From NCBI RefSeq assembly GCF_030272615.1, contig NC_081414.1, positions 663,724,938-663,784,937 on the forward strand: DNA of 60,000 nt, written 5' to 3'. The translations under genes and the position numbers were made by a program. The number at the start of each line of letters is the position of its first letter. Within the stretch, counting starts at the first letter, position 1. Under the pieces are notes generated by a model. The model saw nothing but the letters and a program-made list of their open reading frames with translations, was not told the origin of the DNA and made no database searches. Source of the DNA: Cryptomeria japonica (lineage: Eukaryota > Streptophyta > Pinopsida > Cupressales > Cupressaceae). Shown here in pieces: positions 22,201 through 33,179 of the stretch.

Positions 22201-23170
22201 ACCATTTTATGTTGCGAGGTTGCAACTGGGTGTGATTTTATGTTATCGCAAGGTCGCAAGGTGTTTGCGGTTAAGTCATTTTAATTTGAGATCATGCGAT
22301 GTGGTTGGTATCACAGCTTAGTTGGTTTCATCGCTTGCTCGCAGGTTTTGAAGTTGTTTAGCATTTTAAGTTGTGATCTGGCGATAGGTAAGTTTTGGTC
22401 TGATTTTTTGGTTATCGCATGCTCACAGGTTTGTAAGTCTTAAGTCAAAAAGTGTTGAGAGCATGCGATGACAGTTAAGTGTCTTGTTGTCGTGGGATCA
22501 CAAGGGTTTAAGTCAAGTTAAGTTTCTAGTTGCAAGCTTGCAATGAAATAAGTTTTTTACCATTTTAAGTTGCGATCTGGGGACAAGTAAGTTTTGGTTT
22601 GATTTTGTGGTCATCGCATGCTTGTGGGTTTGTAAATCTTAAGTCAAAAAGTGTTGCGAGCATGCGACGGTAGTTAAGTGTCTTAATGTCGCAGGATTGC
22701 AAGGGTTTAAGCCAAGTTAAGTTTCTAGTTGTGAGCTTGTGATGAAATAAGTTGTTTTGTTGGATTTGCAGTGGTCGCCAGCTCATAGGTAAAGAGAGAA
22801 TATTACAAGTGTTGTTGCGAGGTTGTGACTGAAGGGCTTGATGAAGATCAACGGCTGTCGCTCACTCATGAGCTTCTTTGAGGATTCGTAAAAGGGGTTG
22901 CGAGCTTGTGATTAAGAGGATTTGGTAGCATTGATGCTAACTCGCTAACACGTGGACTTGTTTGTTGGGTTCTGTAAAAGTTTTGAATGGCAATCGCCAA
23001 TCAAATAAAAGGGCATGAATTCAAATTTCACTCGAGTACTTTAGCTTTGAAGTTTGAATTAATGCCACAGTAGCTAGTTCATGCAAGTGTGGCAATTAAT
23101 GAGACTTGAGACTTGAGAGAAGTGACAGCGCCCAAATACCATAAATTGCATGATCGAGCTGAGATTTTGT
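22201..23170. repeat. Array unit 2 (about 970 bp, with internal 199-bp duplication)
   Basis: It repeats unit 1 and is longer because the 'gttttggtytgattttktgg ... agttaagtttctagttg' block is present twice (22362-22560 and 22561-22760). Confidence 0.75.
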
Positions 23171-23307
23171 ATAATTGCATTAATGCATTCTATCTTCAAG
23201 GTAATCCAGTGAATTGAGCTCTGCAACAATGTTGGAGAATTCGGAGTGTTGGGTGTCAAAAAATTTCAGAAAATTGGTTACGAACAAGTTTTTCTCCTGC
23301 AGCTAAA

Positions 23308-26300
23308 ATGAGCTAGGTGATGAGTGGAACTAGAGGTTCCAAGACCAAGCCCATGCCTAAGCCCAAGGCCACGACAAGTGGAGTAGGAGGACTTGGAGGT
23401 TCCAAGGCCAGTGCCACTGAGGAAAAGATGGTTAAGAAATACAAATAATAATTTTTACATTTGATGTCAGGGACTTCCGTTGCTTTGAATACAAATGATC
23501 TAGCATGGAGAGATTTATGGAGCCAATGCAGAAACCCTACCACACTTAATATGACTAATTCTGCTCTGTTTCATTATTTTTGGAATAATAGGGTTAAGGG
23601 TGTCCCGATGTCAAACCCTTGGGATTTAAATATGGCAAATTTAATTGTGCTAGATGTGTATGTTGATGTGGGTTTGTTCAAAGAGTTGGCCAAATGCTAT
23701 TGCCCATTATCTAGGGTAATCAGAAGAAAGAACTACTATGCCCTAGTTTCAATTAACAGAGCTAGCTTTGTTGAAGCTTTCCAGATTACTGGTGCTGCAT
23801 GTACAGATATAGATTTGGAGCGGATTGCAGAGGATTATGAAAAATAAAAAGGTGTTATCAAGAAGCATGCAATGCCTAGATACATGCCTAGGGTGAATAG
23901 GAAGCCGATTATAATTCCAGAGAGCATCGAACCACTATTTGACATCACACCTTTCCACCATTATATGCATTGTACAATCTATGGATTATGCAGAGTGTTG
24001 GGTTTTGATGGAGATTCAACAGTGTCAGCTGAATTATTGATTATAGCCATGGACATTCAACACCCAGATGTTAACAAAGATTATGATTATGTGGGCTATG
24101 TGGTTGAACTCATTTGTAATGCTCTAGTTGAAATTCAGAGTGGTGCACCCAGCCCTACATTCAAGCATTACTCATTGCTAATGCATTTAATCTTGTTCTA
24201 TAATGTTGAGTTCATGGATAAATAATTGGATCTTTTCAAAGAAGAATTGGGTGTCTTAATGCCAATACAAAGATGGACCCAGGTTTGGGACAGTAGTTCT
24301 CCCCATTTTTCTTTCCTTTTCTTTGAAAATTGGATTGTTTTGCCAATTATAGAAATGCTAGGAATAAATAGGGAATGATTATCAATTAATGTTAGGAGAG
24401 TTTTGAGACCTTACCAGTATGTTCCAAATTGGTCTATTTCACATAAGTGGGGGGATTTTTTTTTTTTGATAACTTTACTATGATCAGAGTCTATGGGTGT
24501 CCTCAGCCTCCCCATATTTCACCAAAATTTGTTCCAATTAGGATTGCTTTTATGGAGTTTATCTGGCAATTGACCCTAGTTGAAAAAGAATACTTTGAAA
24601 GATAGAGGGAGGGTTCTCTTCTTCCTAGGCTTTGGGTTGCGTCTGATTTTACCATTGGTAGGAGTTCCTTTGATGAATTAAACAATTTCCTTAAACAATA
24701 TAGGTTGGTTAATGTTGTGTCTAGATCTTGTGATCTTGAACAATTTATTAAACTTGCATTGCCAAAAATGACACCTTGGGCCACAATAAAGGACCATGAA
24801 CCATTGGATGATGAAGACGTGGTTAGAAATTTGCTAAGAAAAGTTGAAGTATAAGAAAGGAGAAGAAAATGGAAAAATTTGATGAGAGTTGAAGCATAAT
24901 TGAAGGCTGTTGACTCCAGTTTCTCAGGTTTTTGCCCTAATAGCCCATACCTGGAGAGGATTAACAAAATGTTGAGTTTATATGAAACTCTGATGGAACA
25001 AATGCCTCAAATTCTAGAAGTGGCTGCTCAGTAGCAAGACCCCCAAGATGGGAATTCTTCACAAGGAAAGAGGCCACTTAGTGTGTATGCTGATGATGTA
25101 GAGAGTGGGGATGAAGTTCAATCTACTCGAGTGCCAGCTGCAAAGAAACAAAAAACTAATGAGGTTGACACAATTGTGAGGAGAGACCCTGCTAGAGGAA
25201 TTGTTATAGAACAATGACAATACTTTCATCAAATAAGGACACATCTCAGAGAAGCAAGGAAAAATGAAGAACGGGGAGAAACAAACGAAGCCCTTGCTCA
25301 AGGATTTGATGAGTGTGTGATGTTGTCAGATGAGTTCATGAAAGATGATGACTTTATTAAGTTAGATGAATTTAAATTTTTTTTGACAAGGTTGAAACAA
25401 AAACAATTAAGACAAAATCTTATCATAGAGGAAGCAAATGAAGAAAAGAAATAGGAGATCATTAACACACTGCAGGAATATGATCCTGACAGGGAGCAAA
25501 TATCTGTGGAACAGGTAAGACAATTGATTAAGAGTACTGGTATGATTATGATGCCTGACTATGATATCCAGTCTATTTTTATTATTGATCAGATTAGGAA
25601 GCAAGAGGACTCAATGTTTAAAATTGAATTTGAAATTGGAAATGTAATAAGAGGATCATGATTTAATCCTAAGTCAAAGACACTTGTTGCTTGGTCTTTG
25701 GCCCCTTCCACTCAAAAGCCCCACCTTCTAAATATCCAAGTAGAAAAAAAAGCTGACAAAATGATTTGGAACTTGTAAAACACAACTGACATGAAGATTG
25801 CCTCATTTTTTACTCAAGTTTCTTTCATGAATTTATCAAAAATAGAGGATTTATCAAGAAGATACACAGAAACATATACCCAATTGATTACATTGTCTAA
25901 AAAATATGAAGAGACACTGATGAAGAAGAGCGCTCTGGAGGAAGAGTTAGTGGAGTTGAAAGAAAAAATTACAAATGAGCCCCCTCCAATACAGATTACA
26001 AAACAAGTACAAGAAATACTAGCTGTTGCGACAACAAAAATGGAGGAATACACAGGGAAAATTGAAAAGCTTAAAAAGGAACAAAATGTCAATGCTATCT
26101 TTGTTGTGTTAGGAATTATGAAACATGGGATTAATGTATTGAGAGGAAAATTGATGGTAGTGCTTGATTTGCACATTTCTTTGAAAGAGGCAAGTAAAAC
26201 ATCCTCTGAGGTTGTCGCTTTTCTTGGACCTTTGTTCAATGTTTGGTTAGGAAGAAGCAGATTAATGGATAAGCTAGATACTGCAATGATGTATAGTGAC

Positions 26301-26786
26301 AAGTTCCCTCCCAAGATCAGTGACGCTAAAGACCCAGTGTAGGTAATGAATGCAACTTATGCATTTTTCACAGGGAAGGATGTGCTTATAAATGAAAAAT
26401 TGCAGACATTTGGGGAAGGTTATAGTAAATTGGTGCCTTCAATTTATGATAGTTATGGAGATTTAAAATCAATTTCTGATTGGACCAGCAAATTTGATTT
26501 GATTCTGGAGCAAGAAGAAATAATCAAGCATGTAAATGAACATGTTGATGTTGATTTTCTTAATGGTATGCTTGATTCACTGTTCAAGGTTGGGGTTGAC
26601 CATGCAAAGTTTATTGTTGAGTCCAGGGTAGTTACAGATGCCAAATGGACAGATTCAGTTGCATAGTTGGAAGAGGTAAAGGCATTCAATTGGCCAACAA
26701 ACAAAGAGGTGGACATGTGGCAAGTCATGCTAAAGACAAAGAAGAAATCTCAGGTTGAGGTTGCTACCCAAGATTCCTCACAATAA
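23308..26786 (+). pseudogene. Unrecognised ~1,160-codon protein gene, mildly decayed
   Basis: I do not recognise this family. One frame runs from ATG 23308 to a 12-14 base T tract at 24456-24467. After that single frameshift a second frame continues to TAA at 26784-26786, with only about 15 in-frame stops in all. The N-terminus (residues 1-50) is Lys/Pro/Gly-rich. A globular part follows to about residue 560, with 'NYYALVSINRASFVEAFQIT', 'HHYMHCTIYGLCRVLGFDGD' and 'YVGYVVELICNALVEIQS'. Next is an acidic hinge with a basic 'AAKKQKT' (possible nuclear signal, near 25145). A charged coiled-coil (about 25830-26090) and a C-terminal helical segment close it. The GCGA array lies just upstream. It could be the second gene of a large transposon or a captured host gene. 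Confidence 0.7.
24456..24469 (+). repeat. T-homopolymer at the frameshift of the unknown gene
   Basis: Upstream sequence reads in the frame of 23461 ('YVPNWSISHKWGDF') and downstream in the frame of 24480 ('MIRVYGCPQPPHISP'). The switch falls in this T run, typical of slippage or of an assembly length error. Confidence 0.75.
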
Positions 26787-28740
26787 TCCTAAGCTTGTTT
26801 AATCCTAATCTTATAAAAGGATTCCAAGATTAATTTGAGAGGGATGGCCACTTTTCTTTTTGATCGGTACAGAGGGATGGCCAGTTGGCCACTTTTATTG
26901 ATTTTGAAATTGAAAACTCTTACATAGTTAAGAATTTGATAAGTGCATAGTTGAATCACATTGTGAATTTACTTTCTGATATCGTTATGAATATAATATC
27001 AATAACATTTGCAGTTTGAGATCTTCACATAATTGTCTTTGTGTTGAATTTATGTTTTCACTGTGAATTGAATGGTCAAGGGTTTTTTAGTTTACATATG
27101 AATCTGGGTTGTGTATGTAATGACATTATTCATAATTTCATTCCTACTTATCTGCAAATGAATCTTATTGAAGTTTATTATCAGGTTGTCTTTGAATTGT
27201 TAGTGACTCTATGCCCTAGGATAAGGCACTGGTCTTTTGTCTTGATGTTGACTTGGTGAATTGACCTTCCAATTATAATAGTTGATTCATTATGGGTGAA
27301 TATGTTTTCTTGTTTGCCTTTGATTAAATTAAATTGTGATATTTCTCTAACATCTATCATGGAATTGGATCCTCAAAAGATATTCCCTTTAATTGAGTTG
27401 CATGCATGTTTTACTAATTATGTTGTATTCCTATCTATTGTGGTGTTTGATACTTTCATTCTTAATACTCTTATGATTTTATATGCTATGGATGTTTATG
27501 TAATATATATGGAGGTGTTCTATGACTATAATCCGCCCACCAATTACAATGAGGTGAATCCTCAATATGATTCCAGACTAACAGTAACATAAATTTTGCA
27601 TTCCTGGGCATACTAATTAATAGGAAGCATTAAATAAAAAATTACATACACCATAACAATGCAACAAATGAAAAAAGTTAAAACTCATGATTCTGATCAT
27701 TTGAAAGAGATAGAATTATACACAAAATAAATTTATATATAACTCCTTCAAGAACCTGCACAAAGCTTGACACTAAATGCTTTTCATTTCCTCTATAAAT
27801 GGCTATACAGTATACAACTTTCTCCCTTCACCTACAGTCTAGAATCACTACTGGAACCAGAAAACGAACCCCAATGACTATACAACTTGCAAAACTGCTT
27901 GAGCCATGCCATTATCACCCTGATGCCTTCAGATAGAATGTGAGATGTTACATTCTATCCAACATATTGTTTCCAAATAGAGGAGCAAGCCTTCATGCCC
28001 AGGAACAAAGAAAATGGTTTAATGGAAAGAGGAGCTTGAGCCTTCATGCCCATGATTAAGGAAAGTGGAAACATGAGCTTTAGGGTAAATGTAATATGTT
28101 GGGGAGGGGTCATAGCATCCATGTCATCACAAAGATGATTGGCTGCCACTCCTCATCCAAACAAATCCTTTTTTCATTCCTCTGCAGGCTTCTTCTTCAA
28201 ACCCCTTGCCATCCTATGACAGAGTAGAAGCAGAGGATGTGCCATGCTTGGCCTTTCTTGACAAGAAAAGGCTTTCACACCCCCTCTAGAAATCCTTCTC
28301 ACTTTCACAACCCCTCTAATAGTAAAAAAAATCACACAGAAGAAAAAAAAAAAACACCCATCCGGTATCACAGAGAGCACAACAACTCCATGCACAATCC
28401 TTCTCAAACTTCATCTTCTGTTCTGAGGAAAAAAACACTCTCAGAAAATGAAAAAGGTTTCTTTTCTCTTCTACCAATTAAGTCACCACTCCATTGTATT
28501 TATAACATTTTCAATTTTTCACACTTCATTTGATGATGCTCATTCACGTGAAAAATCATCATTTTGGTGTTCTTCAACATGACTGTAGACTCTAGAAGTC
28601 ATGTCATGTCTATCAAATCCACTGCATCCTGTTAAGGCTCATCTATTGTGAATGATTTTGTTCTAATTTTATTCCTCCTTGATTGGACAAATTTTGCTTT
28701 GATTTAATTCCTCCTTGATTGTAAAAATAGTGTTGTACAT
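26787..28740. other. Non-genic stretch
   Basis: No protein domain is recognised. Hydrophobic open frames at 27041-27259 and 27296-27592 lack recognisable motifs and look like untranslated or intergenic DNA. A small imperfect duplication ('gagcaagccttcatgccca' and 'cttgagccttcatgcccat') lies at about 27981-28055. Confidence 0.5.
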
Positions 28741-28744
28741 AAGA

Positions 28745-29626
28745 TCATATGATAAATGTATCGATATTGAAGCATCATATAAGAAGATCTCTAGATGGCT
28801 ATTTAATTTATTGTATTTTGTGTTCGCCTCCTTTATGGAGCCCTTTGAAATGACATAGTGAGCACCCACCTCAACACAATCACAATGTAGTTAAGCTATT
28901 TGATCGAAGCATGTGACCCTAACCTCACAACCCTCGGTGTCTACAATGTCAAAGCTAAAGACTTGGCTATACTTGGTAGCTGTACTATATGGACGTATTT
29001 GGTGTTTGTTAGTGACTTTTCCCTTGATTGCCCATTTGTTTTGATAGGGATTTAAAATTTTGATAGGGCTTATGTTATCAGATGTCATTCTTTGTGGAGA
29101 TGGTAGCACACTACCAAACTAAAGGGAACATTTAGAGGATGAAGGTGTTTCTTGGCCCAATAGTTTTGGTTGTTGTTCTTTGAATAGGTATGCGGGTTTA
29201 CCAAAGAATTGACAATTACTTTGTTTGACCTCTAGACTAAGTATTATAATAGTCCTATAAAATGAAAATATTTTTGTTTAAGTTTGTGAAGTTTGTTGCA
29301 ACAAAGGATTCAATATCAAAGAAGGATATTTTTACAAACATATGATATTTCCTACCTTGTGTTCCATACATATCTGCAAGTATAACTTGTCAAGAGAACT
29401 ATAAAACCTATTTTTAGATTGTCTGAAAGTATTAGATCTGCATACTTAGGTGGCAAAATCACTTGCTGCATGTATGTGCCATCAGACAACAAAAGTTTAT
29501 ATCTGTGCATGTCATCTTTGACACCCTGCATTTTCTAGAATGACAAAACTTGGAGCAATGCTAAAGGAAGGTCATCTCCAACATTGATAGATTGAATTGC
29601 ACATGGGGAGAGGACACAGTCTTGGG
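28745..29626 (-). pseudogene. Replication protein A large subunit (RPA70/RPA1) fragment
   Basis: Two minus-strand blocks match the eukaryotic single-strand-DNA-binding protein RPA70. Block one (29626-29356) is the N-terminal OB fold: 'LSPCAIQSINVGDDLPLALL' and 'HRYKLLLSDGTYMQQVILP', ending at a possible splice donor AAG|GTAGG. Block two (about 29118-28745) is DNA-binding domain A: 'ISPIKILNPYQNKWAIKGKV', 'YSQVFSFDIVDTEGCEVRVT', 'VGAHYVISKGSIKEANTKYN'. The gap looks like an intron. One stop lies in each block (near 29540 and 28893). DNA-binding domains B and C are missing, so it is a fragment and not a working gene. Confidence 0.85.
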
Positions 29627-30890
29627 AAAGTGCATACAAAAAGATAATATCAACACTGAGGACTTAATGTGAAAGGGTAGTAAGAAATATATATGACCAT
29701 CCCTTCACATAGAGTTGAGTTTTTTGGAATGCACACAAAATTAAAGAATCTTGAACCATTGAATGCAACAATGGTATAGAAAAACATTAATTAAATAATG
29801 CATAACTATATTTTTATATGGTAGAAAATAGAGAGATTGTATAAATGGAAGGCATGCAATCAATTTAAAATGTATTACGAATGAGGGATACTATGAAAGT
29901 AATGACCACAAAGTTGGGGTTCTGAAAAGGCAGAGCATATCATCTTACCAAAGAGTCTATTGCTAACTACTGTGAAGATTCAGAGGGAGCTGATGGTGAT
30001 GACATATTGAAATGATATCTTTCAAATCAAGAGGAAGGCTCTTCTATAGGAAAATTAAACATGCATAAGAGTACACATTTATTAACAATATCTTATAATA
30101 TTTCACAAGCATATGTTTTATTTTATCTAAAAACTGAAGATTACATAGGTTGTTCTGAAACTAAGCTATTCACAAATAAAGATGTACAGAAATCAATAAC
30201 TTAGTGATATGGACATAATTTTGCGTGTTCTTATTTAACCACAGTAAAGAAGGCATTTCATTTGTAGAGAATATAGATGCACATCGAAAGAGAAGGACAA
30301 ATTACTTGACTTTCAGTGGAAAAATGATTTCAGTTTCACTATGAGGAAAGGAGTGCTGTTGTCTGGACTCGTATGTTGCCTTGCAGAATAAAGTTGATTT
30401 TGACCTTATTAGCAAACACACTATAAGGAGGTTACAAATTTCCTTATTAGAAGACATAGAATGACATAATATATTGAGGAATTTTGTGCTGAGAATAATG
30501 ACCAAACTAAACCTTAATGAACTGAAAATAATGCACACGTAAATGAGGAATGGAAACCAAAACACACAAAAAATTGTAGACACCCATTTCTTTTAATAAT
30601 TGACTTAATTACAAACTCATTGGGAGGAGTATCAGAAGGTTGCTGTAGATATTGTTTCATGTTTATATCTCACGCATTTTCATATCGTTTGGTACCAGTT
30701 TCAATATTAAAACTATTCAATATAGTTGTATAAAGGGCACCCAAATGGGCCACATTCTAATTCAATTAGGATGGACTGCTTAAGATTTTCGATAATCAAA
30801 GTGCATGTCTCCTCCTCCAAAACTATTAATTACACACCCATTTCTCATTTTAACCTCTAATTCTCATCGGTCAAAGGACACTTACAATAT
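29627..30890. other. Non-genic AT-rich stretch
   Basis: No coding domain was recognised upstream (minus-strand sense) of the RPA70 fragment. A 93-codon minus-strand hydrophobic open frame at 30302-30583 has no supporting motif. Confidence 0.5.
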
Positions 30891-31165
30891 ATGCCTTCTC
30901 AGCTGTTAAGGTTGAGGAAAGGCAATACAATTTATAGAGTAGTGAAAGATTCTAAGGAAGACTCGAACTTGTACTCAACATTACAAGGGAAGTTCAATAT
31001 TAAAAATAATGGGAAAAACCAAAGGAAGATAACTACAAAAATTGAAATGGAATCTCCCCTTGATGACGTTTTGAATGTTTTGATAGGTTATGAGAAGTTG
31101 ACTGACTTCATTCTAGGACATCCTCTCTACTAGTGACTGGAAATACGATGGCAGGCTATATCAGG
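30891..31165 (+). pseudogene. Cyclase/dehydrase (COQ10/START-like) gene fragment, exon copy 1
   Basis: The open frame from 30891 ends in 'NQRKITTKIEMESPLDDVLN' and 'GYEKLTDFI'. These match the start of the polyketide cyclase/dehydrase domain of plant plastid proteins, where a 'SPLDxVWxVLTDYEKLADFIP' pattern is typical. A stop follows at 31131, and a one-base shift reads 'WKYDGRLYQ' up to a possible donor CAG|GTATTC. The rest of the domain is limited to the short second block near 31287. The whole segment is duplicated downstream. Confidence 0.7.
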
Positions 31166-31421
31166 TATTCATCCAAGCTTCATTGTATATATAGATATAT
31201 GTATTGAAATAGATCTAGAGTCATACGCTATTATGAAGCACATTGATGTTAGCAGTAGATTCATATTTGTGTTTCTTTTCCTTAGGCAAATAGGGTTACA
31301 ATGCTTAGAGAGCATACCATAAAACTATTAAACCTAAGAGGACTTTCAACTAAGAAGCTAAATCATGACAGGTATTGCATCTAGCATTAATGGTAATTGC
31401 TTCTATCTTACGAGTAGAAAG
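31007..31421 (+). repeat. 415-bp tandem duplication, copy 1
   Basis: It starts 'taatgggaaaaaccaaagga' and ends 'cttacgagtagaaag'. It contains the cyclase/dehydrase exon, an intron-like gap with 'tttccttag' acceptor, and a second exon-like block ('gcaaatagggttacaatgct'). The next copy starts at 31422 without a spacer. Confidence 0.9.
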
Positions 31422-31843
31422 TAATGGGAAAAACCAAAGGAAGATAAGTGCAAAAATTAAAGCACAATCTCCCCTTGATGCAATTTTGAATGTTTTGACA
31501 GGTTTTGAGAAACTGGCTGACTCCATTCCATGACTTGGTCTCTATTAGTTATTGGAAAGATGAGAGAATTATGCTAGGCTATATCAGGTATTTATCTAGA
31601 TTTCATTGTTTGTATAGAATTATGTATCCAAACAGATTCAAAGTCATACACTATTATAAAGTGCACCAGTGTTAGCTGTATATTCATATTTATGTTTCTT
31701 TTGCTTAGGCAAATAGGGTTACATTGCTTAGAGAGCATACCATAAAAGTATAAAACCTAGGATGGGTTTCAGCTAAGAAGCTAAATCATGACTGGTATTG
31801 CATCTAACATTAATGGTAATTGCTTCTATCTTACGAATAGAAA
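31422..31843 (+). repeat. 415-bp tandem duplication, copy 2 (second cyclase/dehydrase exon pair)
   Basis: It aligns with 31007-31421 throughout. Its frame is more informative than copy 1: 'NQRKISAKIKAQSPLDAILN', 'TGFEKLADSIP', stops, then 'ENYARLYQ', and a second block 'QIGLQCLES' after the 'tttgcttag' acceptor. This fits the RL-x-QIGQQ-L motif of the family. It carries three stops in the first exon-like block. Confidence 0.85.
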
Positions 31844-32392
31844 ATTGCTAAATAATAGCCACTCCACTAAAATAGGAAAAGAAAACAAATTATCCATTTC
31901 CCACAATTTAAAATTTCTTTAAAAATACTTCGACTCATTAAAATTACACACTTAGAGAGTCATATAAAACATAAATTAATATACCTAACTATACACCATT
32001 AAAGTGAGAAAAACATTTGCTAATTGTTTTAACATATCTTATAGGTACTTATAAACATGTAAAGCATCCGATCTTACAATTATTTAGCTCAAATAATCTA
32101 ATGTATTTGTATTTGTCTATAAACAAAGAAAATGTCAACATTCATTGTAAAACAAACAATGGACCATAAGGACACCCAAAATAGAGTAAAGTAAACCAAA
32201 AGAGAAGCAACACAGTGTCATGTGGATATTTCTTTTATGTTAATTGTAATAGGTAGACTGAGACAAAAAATCATAGTACCGATTTATAAGTTCTACATAT
32301 AAGAATGGAGTACGAAAAGTATGAAGATCACTTCAAATATCAAAATATAATGAAAATTAGAACTAAACCCATGAGACAGTAGCTAAACAACT
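31844..32392. other. Non-genic AT-rich stretch
   Basis: No coding signal or repeat unit was recognised. Confidence 0.5.
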
Positions 32393-32824
32393 CTAATCAG
32401 TATCTACCCATGCAACCCACCCATCTTGTTTATCATTCCACTTAAAGATCTTATCTCCTAGTTCAAAAACACCTACTAGATCAATTAACTGTTCAATAAT
32501 GGGTATAGGAAGAGGCCGGAGACTAAGTTCATTGATACTATCATCATCATCCCCCATATTGGGAATGGTGGAAATAAGAGTAGCAGCAATAGGAGGAGGA
32601 GTTCTAGCCCGCATGATCATTCTACATTCCAGCTAATGAAGAACCCTTCCAAGGTTCTCCTTTATCCTATTGCTCTCTTCCAAAATCTTCTTGATTACAT
32701 TGTCAATGTCCTCTCTTTTTTGGATCCCTCTATTCACTATAAAACTTTGTTCAATTATTTGTGTCACTATTTTGTGGGAACCAACAACTGAAAATGCATC
32801 AATAAGAAAATTCCCAAATATCAT
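32393..32824 (-). pseudogene. Unrecognised 143-codon coding remnant
   Basis: Two minus-strand frames (32824-32633 and 32620-32393) are in the same phase and separated by one TAA. Together they give a charged helical N-terminal half ('DNVIKKILEESNRIKENLGR'), a Pro-rich turn, an acidic 'MGDDDD' and a C-terminal 'VFELGDKIFKWNDKQDGWVA'. I cannot name the family. Complexity and shared phase make it more coding-like than its surroundings. It may be another captured gene piece beside the RPA70 and cyclase fragments. Confidence 0.4.
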
Positions 32825-33179
32825 TAAAACAACATGTTACCTTGCATATTAGTAAACACATTCAATATTCTATTTTTTTTTTTGTTGATCGCCCTTATCT
32901 ACCTCGAAAAAGGTAAGAATAGAGGAGAAAAATGTGACCAATTCCAAAATAAAGCAGAACATTGTTGAAGTATGCAAGGAGTGTTTCAGTGCCCATGACA
33001 ACCACCAAACTAAACCCTAATCAACTGAAAACTTGCAGAGAAAAAAAAATTCAGTGGAAAATGAGGAGCGAAAAGCAAAAGAGAAGAAATTACAAAAATC
33101 ATTTTGATTCCTTAATCAAAAAACAAACAAGAAAAATTGTAGAGGACCCTTAAATAAACAAATTAAACCTTTCTAGGCG

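Larger units (their letters stand above)
20960..23170. repeat. GCGA/TCGC-rich repeat array with 838-bp tandem duplication
   Basis: The tetramers GCGA and TCGC, often as 'tgcgagct', 'gctcgcaggt' or 'catgcgatg', recur dozens of times in both orientations. This is in marked contrast to the CpG-poor surroundings. A larger unit beginning 'accattttatgttgcgaggt' at 21363 repeats at 22201 (period 838). Inside the second unit a block beginning 'cattttaagttg' at 22362 is repeated at 22561 (period 199). No open frame explains it. It could be a transposase-binding subterminal array or an amplified satellite. Confidence 0.8.

Noticed and set aside
20960-23170. CRISPR-like regular repeats
   Set aside because: Repeats are long, nested and imperfect, without uniform unit and spacer lengths, in a eukaryotic context.
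27041-27592. Two plus-strand open frames of 72 and 98 codons
   Set aside because: Hydrophobic low-information translations in AT-rich DNA after the unknown gene. They are probably untranslated sequence.
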